From assembly GCA_012839085.1 (NCBI GenBank), contig DUNZ01000065.1:1-38255 (forward strand): a stretch of 38,255 nt of DNA, read 5' to 3'. Of the stretch, positions 16,942 through 26,400 are shown piece by piece (within the stretch, counting starts at the first letter, position 1; each line of letters opens with the position of its first letter). Below the pieces are notes generated by a model. That model was given only the letters and a program-made list of their open reading frames with translations. It did not search any database and was not told where the DNA came from. This DNA is from Clostridiales bacterium (GTDB lineage Bacteria; Bacillota; Clostridia; Lachnospirales; Lachnospiraceae). The translations under genes and the position numbers were made by a program.

Positions 16942-17202
16942 TTAGTTTTCCTTCACCAAAACCCATTGATGCGTTTTAATATGGTATTTAAGATTTATCA
17001 TTTGCATACACTCTCCTCTAAGGATATTACAACAGAAAAGAAGAGCAGAAATCCCAGCATAATTTTCTTCCCTGCTATAAAGGATCTTCTCTATTTTGTA
17101 GGTACGCAGGATATGCTCCTCATCCTCCAGACGGATGTAATTGGGTTTAATCCTACCCTGCACATTAAAAGTTGCAATCACATCGACAGGCATATGATAC
17201 AT
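16942..17202 (-). CDS. small protein translationally coupled to DNA polymerase IV, function unknown
   Basis: 86 residues, no signal peptide, predicted mainly beta-strand (VDVIATFNVQGRIKPNYIRL, then FCCNILRGE). I recognise no named domain, and it does not look like the YolD family that accompanies Y-family polymerases in Bacillus. Its ATG shares one base with the polymerase stop codon (TAATG), so it is translated with the polymerase and would be induced by the same SOS promoter. A role as a polymerase accessory or clamp-access factor is inference from position only. A strong terminator follows. Confidence 0.7.
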   Translation of the reverse strand: MYHMPVDVIATFNVQGRIKPNYIRLEDEEHILRTYKIEKILYSREENYAGISALLFCCNILRGECMQMINLKYHIKTHQWVLVKEN

Positions 17203-18461
17203 TAAATAATCCCTTCTTTATTCTTAACTTTTCTCTTTTCCGGTGGTATTCCCCCTGACATATGATAAATATGCTTGTTTAAGAAAATGGCTCTCATAAT
17301 TGAATCGACCCCATATCGATCTCGTATGCGATCCACTGCAAGATCCAACTTAGAAAACTTCTCATAGCGATCCATATCAAATAGATTCATTTGCCTTAAG
17401 GAGTCACCAGAAACTATCTTACTAGTATGAATTCCAAGTTTTCTAAGGGGAGTGCCATCCCACATCTCATCAAAAAGTTTACAAGCCACCTTATGGATTT
17501 CATTGGTGGTGTTTGTCGCCGTAAGTAAGGTCCTCTGATGGGATGTATGGTGAAACTCATGGGTTACCATTCTGACAGCAACCACCGTGGCCATCACAGA
17601 ATCCGCACGTAACCTTGTACAGACCGTCTCTGCCAAGGATAGCAAGACAATCTTAGCAACCTGTTCATCATCTACGTCAAATGCTATGGTTGTGGAATTT
17701 CCATAGCCCTTGTTGGGTGCTGCTTCCTCCGCAACTACAGATAGATCGATTCCGTTAGCAAATGCATAGATGATCTCCCCATATTTTTTAAAATGGGCTC
17801 TTAAGATATTCAAATCCGTCTTGGCCAATTCACCTATGGTATGAATACCTAGTGCATGAAGCTTTCTCTTGGTTGCATGGCCGACATAAAACAGTTCCTC
17901 CACTGGTAGCTTCCACATCTTCATTTCAATCTCCTCTGGAAATAAGGTGTGGACTAAATTCGGCTTTTTAAAATCAGAAGCCATCTTAGCCAGTAGTTTA
18001 TTTGTAGATATACCGATATTCACGGTAAATCCCAGTTCATTATAAATTCTGTCTTTGATCATATTGGCAGCCACTACAGCAGAACCATAGATACTTATGG
18101 TTCCAGTCATATCACAAAAGGCTTCATCTACAGAGTATTGCTCAACCCTTGAAGAATACTCCCGTAAGATTTCCATAAATGCTTTCGAACAAGTATCATA
18201 TAAATCATAATGGGGAGGAACCAATACCAGCTGGGGACAAAGATTCTTTGCATCACTGATCGTATCACCCGTTCGAATACCATATCTTTTAGCTGGCGCC
18301 GACTTTGCTAAAATAATGCCATGGCGTTTTTTAATATCTCCGCCAACTGCGGAAGGAATCTCTCGTAAATCCGTAGTTTCTCCAAGGATGTGTCGTCGAT
18401 AAACGGCTTCCCAACTGAGGAAAGCCGAATTCACATCAATGTGAAAAATTAAATTATCCAT
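17202..18461 (-). CDS. dinB: DNA polymerase IV (Y family)
   Basis: 419 residues. Catalytic carboxylates D9 (HIDVNSAF) and D112/E113 (YSVDEAF) are present, and F14 is at the steric-gate position. The thumb has the helix-hairpin-helix region HALGIHTIGELAKTDL, and the little-finger domain follows. It performs error-prone translesion synthesis. An LexA-type site sits inside its promoter. I chose ATG 18461 (MDNLIFHIDV); a GTG at 18473 is possible but overlaps the AGAGGGG ribosome site. No clear C-terminal clamp-binding motif could be assigned: the QMNLF run at about 373-377 is a plausible one, followed by about 40 more residues. Confidence 0.95.
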   Translation of the reverse strand: MDNLIFHIDVNSAFLSWEAVYRRHILGETTDLREIPSAVGGDIKKRHGIILAKSAPAKRYGIRTGDTISDAKNLCPQLVLVPPHYDLYDTCSKAFMEILREYSSRVEQYSVDEAFCDMTGTISIYGSAVVAANMIKDRIYNELGFTVNIGISTNKLLAKMASDFKKPNLVHTLFPEEIEMKMWKLPVEELFYVGHATKRKLHALGIHTIGELAKTDLNILRAHFKKYGEIIYAFANGIDLSVVAEEAAPNKGYGNSTTIAFDVDDEQVAKIVLLSLAETVCTRLRADSVMATVVAVRMVTHEFHHTSHQRTLLTATNTTNEIHKVACKLFDEMWDGTPLRKLGIHTSKIVSGDSLRQMNLFDMDRYEKFSKLDLAVDRIRDRYGVDSIMRAIFLNKHIYHMSGGIPPEKRKVKNKEGII

Positions 18462-18484
18462 ACATATGTTCACCCCTCTAAAAT

Positions 18485-18513
18485 TATTATACCAGAACTA
18501 GTGTTCGATGTAA
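18485..18513 (-). promoter_or_regulatory. dinB promoter with embedded LexA-type SOS box
   Basis: On the minus strand TTACAT (18513-18508) and TATAAT (18490-18485) are 17 bases apart. The spacer holds CGAACACTAGTTCT (18507-18494), close to the Gram-positive SOS box with GAAC/GTTC half-sites four bases apart. LexA there would block RNA polymerase directly. Confidence 0.75.
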
Positions 18514-18539
18514 AGAAGGGTTTTATACATAAAAACTTC

Positions 18540-19106
18540 CTATACTAACTCTCTAACTAAAAACGGAGGAGTCCGATGCAATATCTCATTGGTTACTGAA
18601 TAATCACAGATCCAAGCCTCTATATCCTGTTTTGGAATAACTAAGGGCATACGATGGTGAACGTCTTGGATGGATTCATTGGCTTGTGTGGTCAGAATAA
18701 CATAACGCATCTCATCACCATAATAGGAATACAGGCCTGCCATATATAAAGTATTACTATCTTCTACCCGGAAAAGATATTTCTGTTTTTGGCTATCCCA
18801 TTCATAAAAGCCTGTGGAAGGAATAATGCAACGTCTTTCTAATAAACTGTTTCGAAAGGTCTTTTTTTCAAAGGCTGTTTCTGATCTAGCATTGATAATG
18901 ACCCCTTTTTTATCAAACTTCGGAAATCCCCAAATACTTAAAACAGGTGAAAGCTCCTTCTTCTCTTCTATTAGAATGGGTACTTGATTTGTGGGAAATA
19001 TTTCTCCTGTCTTAACTTCTTTTTCCTGAAACTTTACATTGATTTTTTCAAGTATCTCCTGGATTTCTTCACTTTCTTCCACTGTAAAATTATATCTTCC
19101 ACACAT
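18540..19106 (-). CDS. HMCES/YedK-type abasic-site processing protein (SRAP)
   Basis: 188 residues, slightly shorter than typical YedK. The catalytic Cys2 is exposed after removal of Met (MCGRYNF). The active-site signature residues are all present: N73 and R75 in INARSET, E102 in FYEW, H150 in HHRMP. The protein forms a covalent crosslink with abasic sites in single-stranded DNA (family knowledge). It lies 78 bases upstream of dinB on the same strand. The dinB promoter sits in the gap, so dinB can be read from its own SOS promoter, alone or with read-through from here. I see no SOS box in front of this gene. AAAGAGG precedes the ATG. Confidence 0.95.
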   Translation of the reverse strand: MCGRYNFTVEESEEIQEILEKINVKFQEKEVKTGEIFPTNQVPILIEEKKELSPVLSIWGFPKFDKKGVIINARSETAFEKKTFRNSLLERRCIIPSTGFYEWDSQKQKYLFRVEDSNTLYMAGLYSYYGDEMRYVILTTQANESIQDVHHRMPLVIPKQDIEAWICDYSVTNEILHRTPPFLVRELV

Positions 19107-19478
19107 AAATTCAACCTCTTTCTATAAAATACATTATTCTTTGAATGAAACACATAGCATAGTTTGTAATATAACAAGGAGTTGCACCATTTATGTGCCC
19201 CTGCAACACCCATTTGTTTCCATTATTTTAACATGTTACAATCTTGGCTTCAAGAATTAAAGAAAAGGTCAACCAATAATAAATTCCACTTCTTATTATT
19301 GCTAAGTAAGTTTCATTTTCAAAACTAAATAAATTTCCTCTTCCAACAATAAGAATAAAGTTCTTTCTCAAGACATGTAATTAATGAAGTTATTCCTCAA
19401 AAAAATGTACTTATTATACTTAATTATGTGATAATAAGTCTCCTCTATAAAATGGTAAGTAAAATTAAGAAAAGACGT
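19107..19478. other. divergent intergenic region with inverted repeats
   Basis: No gene. Three inverted repeats are visible: GTTGCA/TGCAAC (19181-19207), AATAATAA/TTATTATT (19275-19300), and a perfect 9-bp pair ACTTATTAT/ATAATAAGT (19409-19439) about 40 bases before the DUF1846 promoter. Any of them could be an operator; none can be assigned to a regulator. Confidence 0.45.
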
Positions 19479-19506
19479 TTGACTTTTTTTAATTTTCCAT
19501 TATGAT
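19479..19506 (+). promoter_or_regulatory. promoter for the DUF1846 gene
   Basis: TTGACT (19479-19484) and TATGAT (19501-19506) with a 16-base spacer. This implies a leader of about 155 bases before the ATG at 19669. Confidence 0.65.
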
Positions 19507-19668
19507 AGAATATGGTTTTCTATTTGTTTATCTTGCATTATGAACCCCAATATAGATATACTATTACATAAAGCAGATATAGAAATTCAAGATAACTACT
19601 ATAAATACCTACAAAATTACAATAAATTTACCGATAACATATTTAGAACATTTAAGGGAGGATACCAA

Positions 19669-21174
19669 ATGAAGACAGGTTTTGATCCGCAAAAATATAT
19701 TGAGGAGCAATCAAAGTACATCTTAGAAAGAGTAAATAATTATGATAAATTATATCTAGAGTTTGGCGGGAAATTAATCGGAGATAAGCATGCTCAAAGA
19801 GTGCTTCCCGGTTTTGATGAGAACGCCAAGATAAAGTTGCTTCAGAAATTAAAGGATCAGGCGGAAATCATCATTTGTGTATATGCCGGCGATATTGAAC
19901 GGAATAAAATCCGTGGTGATTATGGTATCACATATGATATGGAGGTTTTGCGTTTACTTGATGACTTAAGAAGTTACGGCCTTGAGGTAAACAGTGTGGT
20001 AATCACCAGATATAATAAGCAACCTGCCACAACTGTTTTTATTAATAAATTAGAACGTCGAAATATTAAGGTTTACAAGCATTCTGAGATCCCTGGTTAT
20101 CCTGCAGATGTGGAAACCATCGTTAGCGAAAATGGCTATGGAATCAACCCCTACATTCAAACAACAAAACCAATCGTTGTTGTTACCGCTCCAGGCCCCA
20201 ACAGTGGTAAGCTGGCTACTTGCTTAAACCAGCTATATCATGAATATAAGATGGGAAAATCCGCTGGTTACTCAAAATTTGAAACGTTTCCTGTATGGAA
20301 CGTTCCACTAAAACATCCATTAAATCTTGCTTATGAAGCCGCAACCATAGACTTAAAGGATGTTAATATGATTGATAATTTCCATTTTGAGCATTATCAA
20401 CAGGTAACTGTAAATTACAACCGAGATCTTGAAATGTTTCCAGTAGTGAAACGAATTATAGAAAAAATAACAGGGAAAGAATCTATTTACCATTCTCCTA
20501 CGGATATGGGTGTGAACCGGGTTGGTTTTGGCATTACTGATGACTCCGTTGTTGTAGAGGCTTCCAAACAAGAAATTATCCGTCGATATTTTTCTACCAT
20601 CTGTGATTTTAAGAAAGGCCTTCTTGATGAGGAATCTTTAAATCGCATAAAAGTTATCATGGAGGAATTACAGCTAAAACAAGAGGATCGACGTTGCGTT
20701 CTTCCCGCAAGAGAATATGCTATAAAGCTGAAGGAAAAATACGGTGATAGCGAAAACATCTCCGTAATTGCCTTTGAATTACCCGATGGTAAAATCATCA
20801 CCGGCAGGAGTTCTGCCACCATGGATAGTTGCTCTGCAGCTCTTCTAAACGCTATTAAGTATATGGCTGGCATTAGTGACGATATCTATCTTTTATCTCC
20901 ATTGATTTTAAAGACCATTCGTGATTTAAAGGAAAAGGATTTAAACAGCAAGATTACCCATCTAAATGCTACAGAAATATTGATTGCATTAAGCATCAGC
21001 GCGGTAACCAATCCAACAGCCCAAATAGCTTATGAAAAACTGTCCATGTTAAAAGGTGTCCAGGCTCATTCTACAGTGATGCTGAATCGTAATGATGAAC
21101 AGATATTAAAGAAGCTTGGTATTGATGTAACTTGTGATGCCGTATATCCATCAGAAAATTTATACTACGTTTAA
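19669..21174 (+). CDS. DUF1846 (UPF0371) family protein
   Basis: 501 residues, the usual length for this conserved but poorly understood cytoplasmic family. Recognisable stretches include [36 protein letters not shown] (a P-loop-like glycine-rich turn), [20 protein letters not shown], and [20 protein letters not shown]. The frame stays open upstream to 19540, but AAGGGAGG lies 7 bases before ATG 19669 and the family starts with this segment, so I use that start. The enzymatic role is unknown; a nucleotide- or phosphate-binding function is suggested only by the glycine-rich turn. After the stop codon the same frame stays open for another 32 codons. Confidence 0.92.
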   Translation: MKTGFDPQKYIEEQSKYILERVNNYDKLYLEFGGKLIGDKHAQRVLPGFDENAKIKLLQKLKDQAEIIICVYAGDIERNKIRGDYGITYDMEVLRLLDDLRSYGLEVNSVVITRYNKQPATTVFINKLERRNIKVYKHSEIPGYPADVETIVSENGYGINPYIQTTKPIVVVTAPGPNSGKLATCLNQLYHEYKMGKSAGYSKFETFPVWNVPLKHPLNLAYEAATIDLKDVNMIDNFHFEHYQQVTVNYNRDLEMFPVVKRIIEKITGKESIYHSPTDMGVNRVGFGITDDSVVVEASKQEIIRRYFSTICDFKKGLLDEESLNRIKVIMEELQLKQEDRRCVLPAREYAIKLKEKYGDSENISVIAFELPDGKIITGRSSATMDSCSAALLNAIKYMAGISDDIYLLSPLILKTIRDLKEKDLNSKITHLNATEILIALSISAVTNPTAQIAYEKLSMLKGVQAHSTVMLNRNDEQILKKLGIDVTCDAVYPSENLYYV

Positions 21175-21295
21175 AAACATATATTTATAAAATCACCCCT
21201 AAACATTTAGAAGTGACCTACTTATTAGAAAAACACATAGAGGAAAAAGAAATACAGGAACAAGAAATTATGCAAGCATAGAAATAACCGTATGT

Positions 21296-21321
21296 AAAGG
21301 AGGGAGTTTCCCTCCTTTTTT
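21296..21321 (+). terminator. terminator after the DUF1846 gene
   Basis: AAAGGAGGGA (21296-21305) pairs with TCCCTCCTTT (21309-21318) around a 3-base loop, ending in a run of six T (21316-21321). Confidence 0.9.
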
Positions 21322-21383
21322 CATAGGCATTTATCTTCCTTTAAGAAAATATAATATAATAAAGATAATAAGAAGCGGTTTCT

Positions 21384-21941
21384 ATGTTGAATTGGATACA
21401 GAAAATAGATAAGGAAATTCTTTTTTTTATTCAAGGTCATTGGAAAAGTTCCTTCCTTGATACTCTTATGGTCTTTGTCACATCCCTTGGTAATGGAGCA
21501 TTCCTTTGGATTTTCATTGCCTTTCTCCTCCTACTGACTCGCAAATATCAAAAAAGTGGCCTTGCTCTAATTTGTACCATCTGTTTATCCTTAATTCTAG
21601 GCGATCATATTATAAAGCCCTTAATAATGAGACCACGCCCATGTCATGCATATCCATGGGTTCCTTTATTAATCTCCTGTCCCATAACCCCCTCCTTTCC
21701 CTCTGGTCATTCCATGGTAGCTGCCGCTTCGGCAACGGTTCTTATATATTATCACCGCTTAACTGCTATTGGGGCCATTATTATTGCCCTTGCCATTGCC
21801 TTTTCAAGAATTTATCTATTTGTACATTATCCAAGCGATGCTTTGGGAGGAATTCTCCTAGGGATTCTGACTTCTTCCCTAGTCATCTTGGGGATTAATA
21901 AACTTTATAAGATTATAGAAGACAAAACAGGGATGACCTAA
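21384..21941 (+). CDS. PAP2-family membrane phosphatase
   Basis: 185 residues, about five or six membrane segments. All three phosphatase signature motifs are present: KPLIMRPRP (KxxxxxxRP), PSGH, and SRIYLFVHYPSD (SRxxxxxHxxxD). The family dephosphorylates lipid phosphates; a BcrC-like undecaprenyl-diphosphate phosphatase supplying the cell-wall lipid carrier is the likeliest role (inference), and phosphatidylglycerophosphate is an alternative substrate. TATAAT-like boxes at 21350-21360 lie close upstream, with no good -35. The ribosome site (AGAAGCGG) is weak. The stop codon is inside the loop of the following terminator. Confidence 0.93.
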   Translation: MLNWIQKIDKEILFFIQGHWKSSFLDTLMVFVTSLGNGAFLWIFIAFLLLLTRKYQKSGLALICTICLSLILGDHIIKPLIMRPRPCHAYPWVPLLISCPITPSFPSGHSMVAAASATVLIYYHRLTAIGAIIIALAIAFSRIYLFVHYPSDALGGILLGILTSSLVILGINKLYKIIEDKTGMT

Positions 21942-21961
21942 TGATCATCCCTGTTTTTTTT
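21924..21961. terminator. bidirectional terminator overlapping the PAP2 stop codon
   Basis: AAAACAGGGATGA (21924-21936) pairs perfectly with TCATCCCTGTTTT (21945-21957), followed by T to 21961. The A-run on the left side gives a short T-run on the minus strand for the converging foldase gene, whose stop is at 21965-21967. Confidence 0.85.
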
Positions 21962-21964
21962 ATA

Positions 21965-23362
21965 TTATTCAAAGGAAATGCTTTTCCAAGCTTCTGTATT
22001 AATCACCACATCATAGTCCGTGGACCATTCACTAAATACATTGGCGAACATGTCCATTCTTCTTTGTTCAATAATATTTTCCTTCACCTGAGTAGTGGCA
22101 TCCTCATTAAAATCAGTAACACAGTAAATGATATGCCAACCATATTCTGTAGAAATAATATTACTAACTTCTCCAGTTTTTAAGGTGAATGCTGCCTGCT
22201 CAAAAGCGCTACTATACTCGGTAGGGCCTGTCCCTCTACCAAAGGTGTATTCAATGGTATCCGCTTCCGTATTAGCCTCAGCAAGGGCATAAAAATCTTC
22301 TGTTTCCTTTGCTTTTGATAGAAGACTTTGTACTTTATCGTATTTTACCTGCTTTTCTTCCTGACTTAAAGCAACTTCTTTTCCTTCATCATTGGTCTTT
22401 GTTCCCTTGATTAAGATATGCTGCACCGTAATCTGCTGAGCCTCATGATCTGGAACTGTATTATCAACATTGATTGTAACGGTTTCGAATACTTTCTCTG
22501 CAAGAATATTATTGGCATATACGTTTTCCAATAACTCTTTGGTCATATGGTATTTAATGATATCCTGATCCGACAGCCCTTCATAATGTTCTCTAGCAAA
22601 GGCTCTTGCATCTGCCTTTTCATCTGAATCCAACTCAATTCCCAGTTCCTTCGCCTTATCAACAATGATTTTTAGTTCAATGATTTGATCGATTACTACA
22701 TCTTTTATGAGATCACCAAAGCTATTTCCATCATTTTGTATATCAACTTCCCAAATATCTTTTCCATACTCCTTCTCATAATTTTCCTGTACGGATTTTA
22801 GATATACCATAGCCTCATTATAATAAACTTTGCTGTCACCAATCATAGCCATCAGTTCACCCCTGGCAGTATCCTGGGTTTCTTCTTCTGAATCCGATGG
22901 ATGTGCTTTATAAAAGGATAGCTCTGTAACCTTCTCTTGATCAATGTCAAAGGATACATATAATTCATGTTCCTTATTCATATAATGATATGTGATGGAA
23001 TGGTTTGCAGAATCGATTGTCTTATTTAGCTCTTTACCAAACGTGTCATTCAGGAGTTTTTCAGCATCGCTTTTTTTCATACCAATAGCAACCCCATAAA
23101 TGGTATACTCTTTAGCTTCATCCAATAAGGTAACAGAAGATACATCACCACCAGGGGCTATAACCTGAATCTTTCCCTCTGCTATATATACATCTTTACT
23201 TTGCTCTAATAAATCAATATTGGTTTTCTTTTCAAAGTTAGAAATCGAACTACCGATATAGTTGGTAACTTCATATTGTCCTTCCTTCACCCTACAGGCT
23301 GGAAGTACTGACATCATAAGTAGTGCCAAAGTTAGGATTTTGATTTTCCCCATTGTTCTCAT
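21965..23362 (-). CDS. parvulin-type peptidyl-prolyl isomerase lipoprotein (PrsA/SurA-like)
   Basis: 465 residues. A lipoprotein signal ends in VLPAC (Cys 23), so it is anchored on the outer face of the membrane. A domain of about 120 residues follows (about 25-145) that I do not recognise, then a SurA-N-like helical chaperone region with many charged residues, then a parvulin rotamase domain from about 308: VQHILIKG at its start and FGRGTGPTEYSSAFEQAAF and YGWHIIYC near its end. It would fold exported proteins. The ATG at 23362 is preferred over the TTG one codon upstream; AAAGGGG lies before it. It follows mfd by 97 bases and is probably co-transcribed. Confidence 0.93.
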   Translation of the reverse strand: MRTMGKIKILTLALLMMSVLPACRVKEGQYEVTNYIGSSISNFEKKTNIDLLEQSKDVYIAEGKIQVIAPGGDVSSVTLLDEAKEYTIYGVAIGMKKSDAEKLLNDTFGKELNKTIDSANHSITYHYMNKEHELYVSFDIDQEKVTELSFYKAHPSDSEEETQDTARGELMAMIGDSKVYYNEAMVYLKSVQENYEKEYGKDIWEVDIQNDGNSFGDLIKDVVIDQIIELKIIVDKAKELGIELDSDEKADARAFAREHYEGLSDQDIIKYHMTKELLENVYANNILAEKVFETVTINVDNTVPDHEAQQITVQHILIKGTKTNDEGKEVALSQEEKQVKYDKVQSLLSKAKETEDFYALAEANTEADTIEYTFGRGTGPTEYSSAFEQAAFTLKTGEVSNIISTEYGWHIIYCVTDFNEDATTQVKENIIEQRRMDMFANVFSEWSTDYDVVINTEAWKSISFE

Positions 23363-23459
23363 CAATTTTCCCCTTTACTAACCTTCTAATTCTCTGTCTC
23401 TTTTACTCTACGTCTTATTTTAGGTTGGCATTATATAGTTGTCAAGGCAATTCCATACA

Positions 23460-26400
23460 TTAATCCAGTAGTATTTGCTTAAAATCCTCCAGAAGACTAT
23501 TTAGGTTTTCAAATATGCTAATATGATCCCTTCTTCCTTTGGAAGTACTAGGCAATTGATATAAGAAATATGGATTGGACTGGGTTACAAACTTTAATTG
23601 ATTCTGATATTTTGTTAAAAGCTCAGGAATCCTCTCTACCTTCAGTTTTGCTTTAGGATACATCATAAGCTTAACTTCTTTTTCTTTTTGAACCAATCCC
23701 ATTACGTAAACCCTCTGACAAAGCGCTTTTAATAATGCGATATTGAGTAAATTATTCACTGCTACCGGCATATCACCAAAACGATCCAGTAATTCTTCCT
23801 GAATATCCAACATCTCTTCTTCGTTTTCAATATCAGCAATTCTTTTATAGATATCCAATTTCTGTATTTCATTTTTAATATAGGTTGCTGGAATATAAGC
23901 ATCCATATCCATATCTACAGTCGTTTCGAATCTTTCTTCTTCTAAGTCCTCACCCTTCATGGATTTCACTGCTTCATTTAACATCTTACAGTACAAATCA
24001 TAGCCTACAGCTTCCATATGTCCACTTTGTTCTGCTCCTAGAAGGTTACCAGCACCTCGGATCTCCAGATCCCTCATAGCAATCTTAAAACCAGATCCTA
24101 ACTCCGTAAACTCCTTTATGGCGTGGAGTCTTTTTTCAGCAATTTCCTTAAGCATCTTATCCCTTTTGTACATTAAGAATGCATAGGCAGTTCGATTCGA
24201 CCGGCCAACCCGTCCCCGTAATTGATAAAGCTGTGATAGGCCTAATCGATCCGCATCGTCAATGATCATTGTATTTACATTGGATATATCCAATCCAGTC
24301 TCAATAATCGTGGTAGAAACTAAGACATCAATTTCCCCTGATATAAAATCAAACATGATTTTTTCCAGGGTTCGCTCATTCATCTGGCCATGGGCAAAGG
24401 CTACATTGGCATCGGGAACTAATCTTGCCACCATATTTGCAACTTCATCAATGCCATTTACCCGATTATAGACATAGTAAACCTGGCCACCTCTAGCCAT
24501 TTCCCTACTGATAGCCTCTCTGATGATTTCCTCATTGTGTTCCAGTACATAGGTCTGAATCGGTAGACGGTCTACTGGAGGTTCATCCAGTACACTCATA
24601 TCACGGATTCCAATCAGACTCATATGAAGGGTTCTGGGAATTGGAGTTGCAGTCAAGGTTAATACATCAATATCTTTTTTTAGTTGCTTAATCTTTTCTT
24701 TATGAGCAACTCCAAACCGTTGCTCTTCATCCACAATTAACAATCCTAGATTTTTAAATTTAACATCCGAGGATAAAACACGATGGGTACCCACTACAAT
24801 ATCTAAGGTTCCCTTTTTGAGGCGTTCCAGAGTTTTCTTCTGTTCTGCACTGGATCGGAAACGGGATAAGACATCCACACTGACTGGATAATCCATCATT
24901 CGTTGTACCAAGGTATTATAATGCTGTTGAGCTAAAATTGTGGTAGGCACTAAAAATACTACCTGCTTACCATAGGAAACTGCCTTGAATGCTGCCCGAA
25001 TTGCAATCTCTGTTTTTCCATAGCCAACATCTCCACATATGAGGCGATCCATAATCTTCTTGCTTTCCATATCCTTCTTGGTAGCTTCAATGGCCGCCAG
25101 TTGATCGTCGGTTTCATCGTAGGGAAATGCTTCCTCGAATTCCTTCTGCCATACGGTATCGGGGCCAAATTGGAAACCTTCCTTTTCTTGTCGCTGGGCA
25201 TATAGTTCCACCAATTCTTTGGCAATCTCTCGAACAGCCCCCCGTACCTTTGCTTTGGTATTTTTCCACTCTATGGAGTTCAGTTTGTTAAGTTTCGGCT
25301 TTCTTCCCTCCGCACCGGAATATTTTTGTATCACATCAAGGCCTGTTGCAGGGATATACAACACGCCTCCTCCTCCATATTCGATTTTTATATAATCCTT
25401 TGTGATCTTATCTACTTCAATTTTTTCAATTCCTCGGTAGATGCCCAGTCCATGGTTTTCATGAACCACATAATCCCCTGGTGTAAGTTCTGTAAAACTC
25501 TGAATTTTATTTCCCTGGTATGTGGCTTTTTTCTTTCTTTTCTTTTTTAAAGTACCGAAGATATCACTTTCTGAGATGATAACCAATTTGATTAAAGGAT
25601 ACTCAAATCCTCTCCTAAGGTTACCATAGGCTACCATAATCTCGCCCTTTTGAAGAACCCTGTCCATATCGTCGCTATAGAAGGCATTTAAGTTATAATC
25701 TCTTAAGTCCTCGCTAAGTCTCATGGCTCTGGTTCTAGAACCGGATAGCAAAATCACCCGATATTTATTCTTCTTCCAACGTTCTAAGTCCTTAACTAAA
25801 AGATCAAAGTTCTTATGATAGGATGCCACTGTTTGAACCGTAAAGTCATATTTTGCTTTTGGAGTAATTGGATTATTCTTTGGCTCCATGGTACTAATGA
25901 GGATGGAATTTTTCTTGGCTAGAATCCCCATAAGTTCTTTATACCCATAGATTACGTCTACCTGACCTGGTAGGATATAGCCTTTTTCCAAGCGTCCAAT
26001 CATTCCTTCTCGGAATTCTGTCTCAACCGCCTCTCCTTTTTCCCTTAGCCTCCCTGGCTCATCTAGAAAAAAGATGGTATCTTCATTATTAAAGTAATCA
26101 AAAAAGCTTACCGTATGATCATAGAAATAATTGATATAGCTTTCCATGGCAATAGAGCCTTGAAATGCTTCCACATTATCCTTAAACTCCGCGATGATTT
26201 TTTGAATCCTTGCCGCTTCCTCTGTTTTGAACTCGCTTCTTAAGTTCTTAACATATTCTTTCTTTTCTTCTTCGATTTTACGGATTCCTTCTCTAATCCG
26301 GTTGGCTTCCGGAATAATTTCAGCCGCTGGAAAGATAATAAATTCTTCTACTTGTTCAATGGATCTTTGACTGCTAACGTCAAAGGTTCTAATAGAATCT

